22,354 nucleotides of DNA, taken from the NCBI GenBank assembly GCA_002396805.1, contig DGYW01000059.1, positions 15,009 through 37,362 of the forward strand, written 5' to 3'. Source of the DNA: Firmicutes bacterium UBA4996. Its GTDB lineage: Bacteria; Bacillota; Limnochordia; Darwinibacteriales; Darwinibacteriaceae. Positions 14,239-20,208 of the stretch are shown here, piece by piece. The notes below the pieces were generated by a model. The model did no database searches, was not told where the DNA came from, and saw nothing but the letters and a program-made list of their open reading frames with translations. Position 1 is the first letter of the stretch, and each line of letters begins with the position of its first letter. Made by a program: the position numbers and the translations under genes.

Positions 14239-14267
14239 GGCAACCCATTTCGGCCCTTTGTTATACT
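14239..14267 (+). promoter_or_regulatory. Promoter of the Bce-type ABC transporter genes
   Basis: TATACT at 14262-14267 is a good -10 element. At 17-nt spacing the -35 position reads GGCAAC (14239-14244), far from consensus, which fits a promoter that depends on an activator. The predicted leader to the ATG at 14301 is about 27 nt, with GCGAGGT as binding site. Confidence 0.55.
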
Positions 14268-14300
14268 AAGCCTGAACATGACTGAAAGCGAGGTTAAACC

Positions 14301-15068
14301 ATGCATATTTTGGAAGTTAATAATCTTAAAAAGGTCTACACCACCCGTTTCGGTGGAAACAAAGTTCAGGCTCTATCCAATGTCTCTTTTAGTGTAGAAA
14401 AAGGAGAGTACGTGGCTATCATGGGCGAATCCGGCTCTGGAAAGACTACCCTTCTCAACATATTAGCGGCCCTAGACAAACCCACTAGCGGAGAAGTGTT
14501 ACTCAATGGCAAGAACATTGGGGAGATTAAAGAAAAGGAGATATCAGCCTTTCGTCGAGATAATCTTGGTTTTGTTTTCCAAGATTTCAACCTGTTAGAT
14601 ACGTTTTCCATCCAGGACAACATCTTTCTTCCGTTGGTATTGGCTGGAGAAACACACCTAGAGATGAATAAACGCCTGCTTCCCATCGCTCGGCAATTAG
14701 AGATTACTCCGATCCTTGGTAAGTATCCCTACGAAGTATCTGGAGGAGAAAAACAGAGAGCGGCAGTCGCACGGGCCCTGATCACTAGACCGCAATTGGT
14801 TTTGGCCGATGAACCAACGGGAGCCCTGGACTCAAGGGCCACCGCGGCCCTACTTAAGTTATTCACTGAAATCAACGACCAAGGGCAAACCATTCTGATG
14901 GTAACCCACAGTATTCAGGCTGCTAGCCATGGCAAACGAGTTCTGTTTATCAAGGATGGCGAAGTTTTTCATCAGCTTTACAGAACATCCCTGTCCACCC
15001 AGGAAATGTATCAAAGAATTAGTGATACCCTAACTACCATTGCCACAGGTGGTGAGCGCCGTGCCTAG
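14301..15068 (+). CDS. Bce-type ABC transporter ATPase
   Basis: The ATPase has 255 residues with all catalytic motifs. Walker A is GESGSGKTT (42-50), the Q-loop Gln94 is in FVFQDFNLLD, the signature is VSGGEKQRAAVARAL (146-160), Walker B is LVLADEPTGALDS with Glu171, and the switch His203 is in VTHS. It belongs to the MacB/LolD-like group that pairs with FtsX-type permeases. It drives conformational change rather than ordinary import. With the downstream permease and the upstream two-component system it should form a peptide-antibiotic sensing and resistance complex, as for bacitracin or lantibiotics in relatives. The permease start lies inside the last eight bases of this gene. Confidence 0.93.
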   Translation: MHILEVNNLKKVYTTRFGGNKVQALSNVSFSVEKGEYVAIMGESGSGKTTLLNILAALDKPTSGEVLLNGKNIGEIKEKEISAFRRDNLGFVFQDFNLLDTFSIQDNIFLPLVLAGETHLEMNKRLLPIARQLEITPILGKYPYEVSGGEKQRAAVARALITRPQLVLADEPTGALDSRATAALLKLFTEINDQGQTILMVTHSIQAASHGKRVLFIKDGEVFHQLYRTSLSTQEMYQRISDTLTTIATGGERRA

Positions 15069-17031
15069 ATTCTTTTATCAAACGTTGGCATTAAATAATC
15101 TTAAGAAGAACTCCCAAACCTACCGAGCTTATCTGCTCACCTGTATTGGCACCATCTGCATGTACTTTGTACTACACTCCATTTCGGTGAATCAAGCACT
15201 GAATGAGATAAGCGGCGGTGCTCAGCTCAAAATACTGCTCTTTTTTGGTGTTATTGTCATAGGGATTTTTTCTACCATCTTCCTACTGTACACCAATAGT
15301 TTTTTGATCAAAAGGCGTAAAAAAGAGTTTGGCTTGTTCAATATCTTAGGTATGGAAAAAAGGCATCTAGCGAAGGTCATGTTTTGGGAGAACCTATTTA
15401 CTGCGCTTTTTGGCCTAACGGTTGGAATAGTCAGCGGAATGATCCTTTCAAAGCTAATGTTCTTGGTGTTACTTAAGCTTATCGCCTTCAAAGTGCCCTT
15501 AGCTTTTGAGATACCGTTCTCTTCAATAAGTACTAGCGTAGCTCTGTTCGGGGGGATTTTCGCCCTTTCGCTTCTGTACAATCTAGGCCAGATCCAATTA
15601 GCGAAGCCCATAGAGCTATTGCGTGGTGAGCAAGTTGGAGAACGAGAACCTAGAACAAAGTGGCTGTTGATCCTGCTTGGAACTGTTACTTTGGGGTTAG
15701 GTTATACCATTGCTCTAACTACCGAATCACCACTCCAAGCTTTTAGTCGCTTCTTCGGAGCGGTACTGTTGGTAATGGTGGGTACCTACTGCCTATTCAC
15801 TGCCGGAAGTGTGGGTGTTTTAAAACTACTGCGTCGCAACAAGAATTACTACTACCAGCCAAGGCATTTTACAGCTGTCTCTGGTCTTCTATTTCGGATG
15901 AAGCAAAACGCGGTAGGGTTAGCGAATATCTGTATCCTCTCTACCGCGGTCTTAGTTACCCTGTCCACCACCTTCGCCCTCTATGTGGGGGTCGAAGACC
16001 AACTACGCAATCGCTTTCCGCGCAGCATTGATATTGTGGTGTACGATGTAGAAAATACTGACATGGGGGAATTGCGTGCCCATGTTTTTCCCATCTTGGA
16101 ACGCCACGCTGTGCAACCCCAAGAATTGTTGGATTTTCGCAACCTTACCATCACCGTTGCCCAAGAAGGGGACTCCTTTTTGGTAGGACGAGAATATTTC
16201 TCTGACTTTTCGCCGAATGTTGGGTTTCTAAGTTTCCTAACTCTAGCTGACTATCAGAAAATAGTCAATAAACCCCTCGCCTTGCAAGAAGATGAGGTAA
16301 TAATCTGTTCCGACACCAATTACCCCTACGAGACCCTAACGGTTCTAGAACAAACCTTTACGGTTAAAGAGCAAGGTACTCCCTTCACGGGACAAGGATA
16401 TTTGGATAGCTTTAATAGCTACTTTGTGATAGTGAAGGATCTCGAGATCCTAGGAGAATTACACAAAGCCCAAGCCAAAGTTTATGGCGAAAATGCCAGT
16501 AGTTTCACTCATTACTTGGGATTTGAGCTAGAGAGCACTCCCCAACAACAATTGGACATCTATAAGGAAATCCGCGCCAGCATTGCTAATCCAGCCGTGG
16601 ACATTAACTCACGGGCAGCGGAGAGAGATAGCTTTTACATGCTCTATGGAGGACTTTTCTTTATCGGCATCTTCCTAGGCACCCTCTTTCTCATGGGTAC
16701 AGTTCTGATCATCTATTACAAACAGATCACGGAGGGCTACGATGACCAAAAGCGTTTTGTCATTATGCAACAGGTGGGGATGGATCAGGCAGAAGTGAAA
16801 AGAACCATCCGCAGCCAGGTGCTGATGGTCTTCTTCCTACCGTTAGTCACGGCGGGAATTCACGTTCTCTTTGCCTTTAAGATGATCAGCAAATTGCTAG
16901 GAGTGTTCAATCTCACCAACATTGCCCTCTTTGCCTGGTGTTGTGTGGGCACCTTCATAGTCTTTGGACTTTTCTACGGGCTAGTGTATGCTTGTACGGC
17001 CAGAGTATATTATAAAATCGTCAGTGTATAG
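15061..17031 (+). CDS. Bce-type ABC transporter permease (FtsX domain, large external loop)
   Basis: The permease has about 656 residues and ten predicted membrane helices: helices 1-4 lie within about 15-190, 5-7 within 200-310, and 8-10 within 520-650. Between helices 7 and 8 a soluble external region of about 200 residues (roughly 315-520) is the hallmark of BceB-type permeases and is thought to bind the peptide or its lipid-linked target. FtsX features occur in helices 2-4 (LIKRRKKEFGLFNILGMEK after helix 2) and near the end (QQVGMDQAEVKRTIRSQV). I start at the GTG at 15061, overlapping the ATPase gene by eight bases, with GGTGGTGAG just upstream; a TTG at 15040 lies further inside the ATPase gene. 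The partner ATPase and kinase are adjacent. The antibiotic cannot be predicted from sequence. Confidence 0.92.
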   Translation: MPRFFYQTLALNNLKKNSQTYRAYLLTCIGTICMYFVLHSISVNQALNEISGGAQLKILLFFGVIVIGIFSTIFLLYTNSFLIKRRKKEFGLFNILGMEKRHLAKVMFWENLFTALFGLTVGIVSGMILSKLMFLVLLKLIAFKVPLAFEIPFSSISTSVALFGGIFALSLLYNLGQIQLAKPIELLRGEQVGEREPRTKWLLILLGTVTLGLGYTIALTTESPLQAFSRFFGAVLLVMVGTYCLFTAGSVGVLKLLRRNKNYYYQPRHFTAVSGLLFRMKQNAVGLANICILSTAVLVTLSTTFALYVGVEDQLRNRFPRSIDIVVYDVENTDMGELRAHVFPILERHAVQPQELLDFRNLTITVAQEGDSFLVGREYFSDFSPNVGFLSFLTLADYQKIVNKPLALQEDEVIICSDTNYPYETLTVLEQTFTVKEQGTPFTGQGYLDSFNSYFVIVKDLEILGELHKAQAKVYGENASSFTHYLGFELESTPQQQLDIYKEIRASIANPAVDINSRAAERDSFYMLYGGLFFIGIFLGTLFLMGTVLIIYYKQITEGYDDQKRFVIMQQVGMDQAEVKRTIRSQVLMVFFLPLVTAGIHVLFAFKMISKLLGVFNLTNIALFAWCCVGTFIVFGLFYGLVYACTARVYYKIVSV

Positions 17032-17060
17032 AGCCAGTTGCCTGGCTCTCTTTCTTTATT
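17030..17060 (+). terminator. Intrinsic terminator after the Bce-type permease
   Basis: A perfect 8-bp stem, AGAGCCAG (17030-17037) and CTGGCTCT (17042-17049), with loop TTGC, is followed by CTTTCTTTATT. The first arm overlaps the TAG stop of the permease gene and the T tract overlaps the end of the reverse gene at 17056. Confidence 0.85.
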
Positions 17061-17484
17061 GGCCACAATCTCGCTCGATTTGATCAAGCGTAGAAATAAC
17101 CCTGCGCACTTCTGTAGAAACCCTGGCCACTTCGCTTAGACTATCTTGTATTTTGGTCTGAGTTATCCAATCGAATACAATATTATCGAAGGCAATGTCT
17201 ACAAAGCGTTGAAAGCCAGAAATGTCCACCCTAGAATCTAACCCCAAGTGAATATCTCCTAACTCTTTTTGTAGCTCATGTAATTTCCCACTGACTCGCC
17301 TTAATAAAGCATCTGCCTTGTCGATTTTTCCGTGCTTGATCCAACTGGAGAAGAAACCACCACCAAGCATGTCATAAATGCCCCAGTTACGGGCGCTCTT
17401 GAGTTGTTTTTCTACCTCTTGGAGCAAACCAAGAACTTCGTAGGCTACCGCACGGGCCTCCTGAATCTCTTTCTTATCAACCAC
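17056..17484 (-). CDS. Conserved hypothetical protein, helical
   Basis: This 142-residue protein has no signal peptide or membrane helix. It is strongly helical and charged, with long runs of heptad-like Leu/Val/Ile suggesting coiled coils at about 5-30, 55-80 and 105-140. A central motif, RNWGIYDMLGGGFFSSWIKH, has the look of a conserved Gly-rich core. I recall similar motifs in Firmicutes hypothetical proteins but no assigned function. The start is the GTG at 17484 with GAGGTGATG about 8 nt upstream. It lies 41 bases after the DsrE-like gene in the same direction with no terminator between, so the two are probably one transcript. The 3' end meets the permease terminator. Confidence 0.7.
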   Translation of the reverse strand: MVDKKEIQEARAVAYEVLGLLQEVEKQLKSARNWGIYDMLGGGFFSSWIKHGKIDKADALLRRVSGKLHELQKELGDIHLGLDSRVDISGFQRFVDIAFDNIVFDWITQTKIQDSLSEVARVSTEVRRVISTLDQIERDCGQ

Positions 17485-17525
17485 CTTCCATCACCTCACT
17501 ATAACGTAATGCCTTTCACCCAGTC

Positions 17526-17867
17526 TTAGAACAAGATAATCTCGTAACCTTGGGCAGTGAAGACTTCTAAATCCGAATGACCAGACAGGGCCGCATCAAT
17601 GGGTAATCCCTGGGCTTCAGCCTCTTCTAATGAACCCAGTTGGGCCGCACAGGCTTTACACACAGAACGTACTAGCCCTGCTTCAACAATTTTTGTCCAC
17701 AAATTGGCCTGAGGTGACTTCTTGATATCCAAGAGTCGCTTAGTGGAGGCTCCCTCCACGATTAAAGCAGCCTCATAGCCCTTCTGGTGGTAATTCCACA
17801 CATTGAGCAAAGCGTGGGCAAAACAAGACATTTCACCATTAAAACTGACGATCGCAATTTTTTTCAT
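17526..17867 (-). CDS. DsrE-like (DsrE/DsrF/TusD fold) sulfur-relay-type protein
   Basis: The protein has 113 residues. It starts MKKIAIVSFNGEMSCFAHALLNVW and has the Rossmann-like DsrE pattern of alternating strands and helices, ending FTAQGYEIILF. The segment VRSVCKACAAQLG places two Cys three residues apart where the sulfur-carrying Cys of DsrE-type proteins lies, and a third Cys is in EMSCF. Relatives carry persulfide sulfur in the cytosol; whether this one does so is inference. The ATG at 17867 is preceded by TTTGGAGGGAAAAACC, so the longer frame to 17906 is untranslated leader. Upstream lie a 9-bp inverted repeat and a GATAATGAT sequence resembling half of a Fur-type site. The conserved hypothetical gene follows after 41 bases. 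Confidence 0.8.
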   Translation of the reverse strand: MKKIAIVSFNGEMSCFAHALLNVWNYHQKGYEAALIVEGASTKRLLDIKKSPQANLWTKIVEAGLVRSVCKACAAQLGSLEEAEAQGLPIDAALSGHSDLEVFTAQGYEIILF

Positions 17868-17884
17868 GGTTTTTCCCTCCAAAG

Positions 17885-17921
17885 TATTGATAATGATTCT
17901 TTCCACTTCGAAGGAAAGAAT
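17885..17921. promoter_or_regulatory. Inverted repeat and Fur-like half-site upstream of the DsrE-like gene
   Basis: ATTCTTTCC (17896-17904) and GGAAAGAAT (17913-17921) form a perfect 9-bp inverted repeat with an 8-nt spacer. On its left it overlaps TATTGATAATGAT (17885-17897). The position, about 20-55 bases before the ATG of the reverse gene, suits an operator. No good sigma-A hexamers are visible on the reverse strand here, so the promoter may depend on a regulator. Confidence 0.4.
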
Positions 17922-17960
17922 TCCTCCCCAGGGCCCGAATAAGGGGCGGTAGTCAAAAAC

Positions 17961-17989
17961 TTGACGGGAAGACTCTATTGAACTATACT
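17961..17989 (+). promoter_or_regulatory. Strong sigma-A promoter of the DUF6530/GIY-YIG pair
   Basis: TTGACG (17961-17966) and TATACT (17984-17989) are separated by exactly 17 nt, each one base off consensus. Transcription should begin near 17996, giving a 56-nt leader that holds the repeats described in the next feature and the site AAGGAGG before the GTG at 18052. Confidence 0.85.
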
Positions 17990-17993
17990 AGTC

Positions 17994-18033
17994 TTAGTAA
18001 TTTACTAAACTACTGAATTACTAAAATAGTAGT
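17994..18033. promoter_or_regulatory. Palindromic operator-like cluster over the transcription start
   Basis: TTAGTAA (17994-18000), T, TTACTAA (18002-18008) is a perfect 7-1-7 palindrome at the predicted transcription start. Next come a second TTACTAAA copy (18018-18025) and the inverted pair ACTACT (18009-18014) and AGTAGT (18028-18033). The placement directly after a near-consensus -10 suits repressor binding. No candidate repressor gene is adjacent. Confidence 0.55.
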
Positions 18034-18051
18034 TATCAAGGAGGCCACACT

Positions 18052-18531
18052 GTGAAAATTCCTACCACTTTAAAACACAAACCAGTAATCGTCGTAGAGG
18101 ACTATGGCAACGTAGATGGACGGCAAGCCTACGAATCAGATACGCAAGGACTTTCTTTGGGTTTAGCCCAGTGGAACGATCGCGGCAAGGTGGACATTTC
18201 GGCAAAGGTCTGGCGTCATACCGGCGAACGCTGGTCTCGACAGTCGGAAGAACTACCACTGCATCGTGTTCTCGATCTGGCTATTCTCATTTGCCGAGCT
18301 AAGCTCCATTTTAACGAAGCTTATCGCTTCAAACACCTTTATGATCCGAAAAACCCCACCATCGATCGGGTCGGGTTACAAGGGGACGCCATGACAGTGG
18401 CGGTATGTACAGATAATGAGCTAATTAATGAAGACATCCAACTCTTTAGACAGGCACTAAGTGATGATGGAGAACTGATCGGCGAACGTTTGTCTACCCT
18501 AGCTCGGATCCTGAAGGAGATGGGTTATTAG
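18052..18531 (+). CDS. DUF6530-type protein of unknown function
   Basis: The 159-residue protein is soluble, with no signal peptide. The sequence (MKIPTTLKHKPVIVVEDYG, GLAQWNDRGKVDISAKVWRH, LPLHRVLDLAILICRAKLHF, IDRVGLQGDAMTVAVC) matches what I recall of a well-conserved Firmicutes family annotated DUF6530. I know of no assigned biochemical role. The central Trp/His/Arg-rich segment (about 41-62) and the Asp/Asn-rich segment about 101-125 are the likely functional parts. The start is the GTG at 18052 after AAGGAGG with 8-nt spacing. The GIY-YIG-like gene begins one base after its TAG stop, so the two are translationally coupled and probably act together. Expression is probably repressed through the palindromes in its leader. 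Confidence 0.8.
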   Translation: MKIPTTLKHKPVIVVEDYGNVDGRQAYESDTQGLSLGLAQWNDRGKVDISAKVWRHTGERWSRQSEELPLHRVLDLAILICRAKLHFNEAYRFKHLYDPKNPTIDRVGLQGDAMTVAVCTDNELINEDIQLFRQALSDDGELIGERLSTLARILKEMGY

Positions 18532-18532
18532 T

Positions 18533-18895
18533 ATGGATCGCAAACGAGAACTAAAGGAACAGTACAAGCAAATGAAACCGGCCATGGGTGTTTTCTCCAT
18601 CCAATCCAAAGTTGATGGTAGATGCTATTTGGAGGAGACAGTCAATCTAAAAAGTGGAATTAACAGAGCCGTATTCCAGTTGAACTGGGGCTCGCATCCT
18701 AACAAGGAGCTACAGAACGATTGGAAAAAACATGGCGAGGACAGCTTTATAGTTGAAATCCTCGATGAGTTGGCCTACTCGGAGGCGAACCCCACAGCCG
18801 ATTACAGTGATGATCTCGCTGAGCTGGTTCAAATCTGGCGAGAAAAGCTCCGGCAAGATGGAACATCTTTCTACTCAAAAAACGGTGAGTGGTAA
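18533..18895 (+). CDS. Small GIY-YIG-like protein with degenerate active-site motif
   Basis: The 120-residue protein begins with a basic helix, then MGVFSIQSKVDGRCYLEET where GIY and YIG would stand: GIY is GVF (19-21) and YIG is YLE (32-34). INR provides Arg45 at the place of the catalytic Arg, and FIVEILDEL has Glu75 near the place of the catalytic Glu. NKELQNDWKKHGEDSF (57-72) is typical of the GIY-YIG helix that follows. The C-terminal half is acidic. Relatives are annotated GIY-YIG nuclease family in Clostridia. Loss of the tyrosines and of the second glycine suggests reduced or no nuclease activity, perhaps retaining nucleic-acid binding. It starts one base after the DUF6530 stop, with GAAGGAG about 13 nt upstream. 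Its TAA stop sits in the loop of a terminator hairpin. Confidence 0.75.
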   Translation: MDRKRELKEQYKQMKPAMGVFSIQSKVDGRCYLEETVNLKSGINRAVFQLNWGSHPNKELQNDWKKHGEDSFIVEILDELAYSEANPTADYSDDLAELVQIWREKLRQDGTSFYSKNGEW

Positions 18896-18914
18896 TCGCT
18901 CACCGTTCTTTATT
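18877..18914. terminator. Bidirectional terminator at a convergent gene end
   Basis: AACGGTGAG (18881-18889) and CTCACCGTT (18899-18907) form a perfect 9-bp stem with a 9-nt loop. Forward reading is followed by CTTTATT, and reverse reading by TTTTTTGAG. The forward gene's TAA lies in the loop (18893-18895) and the reverse gene's TGA (18902-18900) overlaps the second arm, so one hairpin serves both genes. Confidence 0.85.
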
Positions 18915-20195
18915 CTGTAAAAACTGTCCCACCTGATCTAGAGCTCCCAAGGTGGCCCAACCATAGCAATAGAAGAAAAGCCCATCTGCTTGTCCCTCAA
19001 TTGCAGAACGAATCGTGTGCTCAATCTCTTCTTCTGGAATGTCCCAGATTTGAATTCCTGTAAAAATCTTATTCTTCCCAAAGGCATCTTTGCCCCATTG
19101 GGTTTGGTCTGCCACAAAGGAGACCGGTAGGCCACAAGTCCGGTATTCATCATACGTTAGTTTACCCAATTTGAGTAGCGAAGCTACTTTCCCAAAGATC
19201 CACTCTTGCCCCACCTTGGAGCCCTGACCAGCTAAGGCCTGTACAAAAGCAGCCAGATCAGCTCCTCCTCCGAGCTTATGATAGGGAAAATGTTTAGCAC
19301 CTTCACAGAGTTGTCCCAGACTTGGATAATCTTGACCCAAGAGGGGTGCGAAGGACGGGGGCCAAAGATTTAGCCAATACTCGGTCTGTGTACCCTGTTT
19401 TTGGCGCCAAGCTTGCATCGCCTCCCAGAGTTTTGCTGCTAAACTGGTAATACTCTTATTTCTAAAAACGAACCAAGCCTGAAGCACCTCTAGTTCAGGT
19501 CCCTGTTGCGACATCCAGCCTAAGAGCAATTGGGGATCTTGGATGAAAGCCTGCAGTAATTCGCTAAGCCGATCAACGTCTATCCCGCTTACGTCCATCC
19601 TACTTTGGCAATGGGGGCAAAAGCAGGTGAGCATGCGCTCAATAGATACTGTGGCACCACTCCAGTCAGGATAGCGCAGGCGATCCACCAAAATGGCCCT
19701 ACTCGGGTACTGCTCCAAGATGCCGAAAACAAGATTTTTGACATAGGATTCTGTCAAAGGATTATTAGGGCACAGCCAAGTGCGAATCAGGTCCCCAGAA
19801 AAGGTGCGAACGCAGACTTGCTCTACCTCTCCTGCAAAGGCACCATTCAAAGCTTTCACCCAGGGCATTATCTCTGCCCCATATTTCGGAGCCACTGCCC
19901 GCAAATCTTCTATATAGTCCTGGCCTTGGCTGGCCTCCGGCGATAACACAGGCCGAAAGGGCAACCCAGCAAACCAAGAGTTCGAGCCTGGTACTTCGAA
20001 GAAGGCGTTTGTGATAACTACATTGTGTATTGGATTGTGTTCTAACTCACCCTTTGGATAAGGATGGCGCTCCTCTAAAGTACCGGTTTCCGCGATGATG
20101 GTGCGAATACCAGCTCTCTGTGCGACATTGCTAACTACAGTCTCCGCCCCTTCGTCACGGACGTCATGGGGATGTACTTGAATTGCTATTTCCAT
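18900..20195 (-). CDS. Predicted TIM-barrel protein of a sugar ABC operon (glycosidase-like, uncharacterised)
   Basis: The protein has 431 residues with no signal peptide or membrane helix. The order of hydrophobic strand ends (NVVITNAFFEV, EIMPWVKALNG, AILVDRLRYPDW, TEYWLNLWPPS, LFFYCYGWATLG) suggests a TIM barrel like those of uncharacterised glycoside-hydrolase-like proteins. D171-R172 after strand AILV and the cluster CFCPHC (191-196) are notable. The Cys and His set could bind metal and occurs in several such hypothetical families. The catalytic residues cannot be assigned, and calling it a glycosidase is inference from fold and context. It starts 13 bases after the RbsA-type ATPase gene with only a poor binding site, so expression probably depends on upstream translation. 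It ends in a bidirectional terminator. Confidence 0.6.
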   Translation of the reverse strand: MEIAIQVHPHDVRDEGAETVVSNVAQRAGIRTIIAETGTLEERHPYPKGELEHNPIHNVVITNAFFEVPGSNSWFAGLPFRPVLSPEASQGQDYIEDLRAVAPKYGAEIMPWVKALNGAFAGEVEQVCVRTFSGDLIRTWLCPNNPLTESYVKNLVFGILEQYPSRAILVDRLRYPDWSGATVSIERMLTCFCPHCQSRMDVSGIDVDRLSELLQAFIQDPQLLLGWMSQQGPELEVLQAWFVFRNKSITSLAAKLWEAMQAWRQKQGTQTEYWLNLWPPSFAPLLGQDYPSLGQLCEGAKHFPYHKLGGGADLAAFVQALAGQGSKVGQEWIFGKVASLLKLGKLTYDEYRTCGLPVSFVADQTQWGKDAFGKNKIFTGIQIWDIPEEEIEHTIRSAIEGQADGLFFYCYGWATLGALDQVGQFLQNKER

Positions 20196-20208
20196 ATCCA
20201 GGCTAGGG

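Noticed and set aside
14366..14686. A 106-codon reverse open frame inside the Bce-type ATPase gene
   Set aside because: It mirrors the Walker A region of a certain gene and is a frame shadow.
15222..15611. A 129-codon reverse open frame inside the Bce-type permease gene
   Set aside because: It is antisense to the FtsX-type helices and has no binding site or recognisable motif.
17994..18008. A FapR operator (fatty-acid synthesis repressor)
   Set aside because: FapR sites have TTAGTA and TACTAA separated by about five bases; here they are three apart, and no lipid gene is present.
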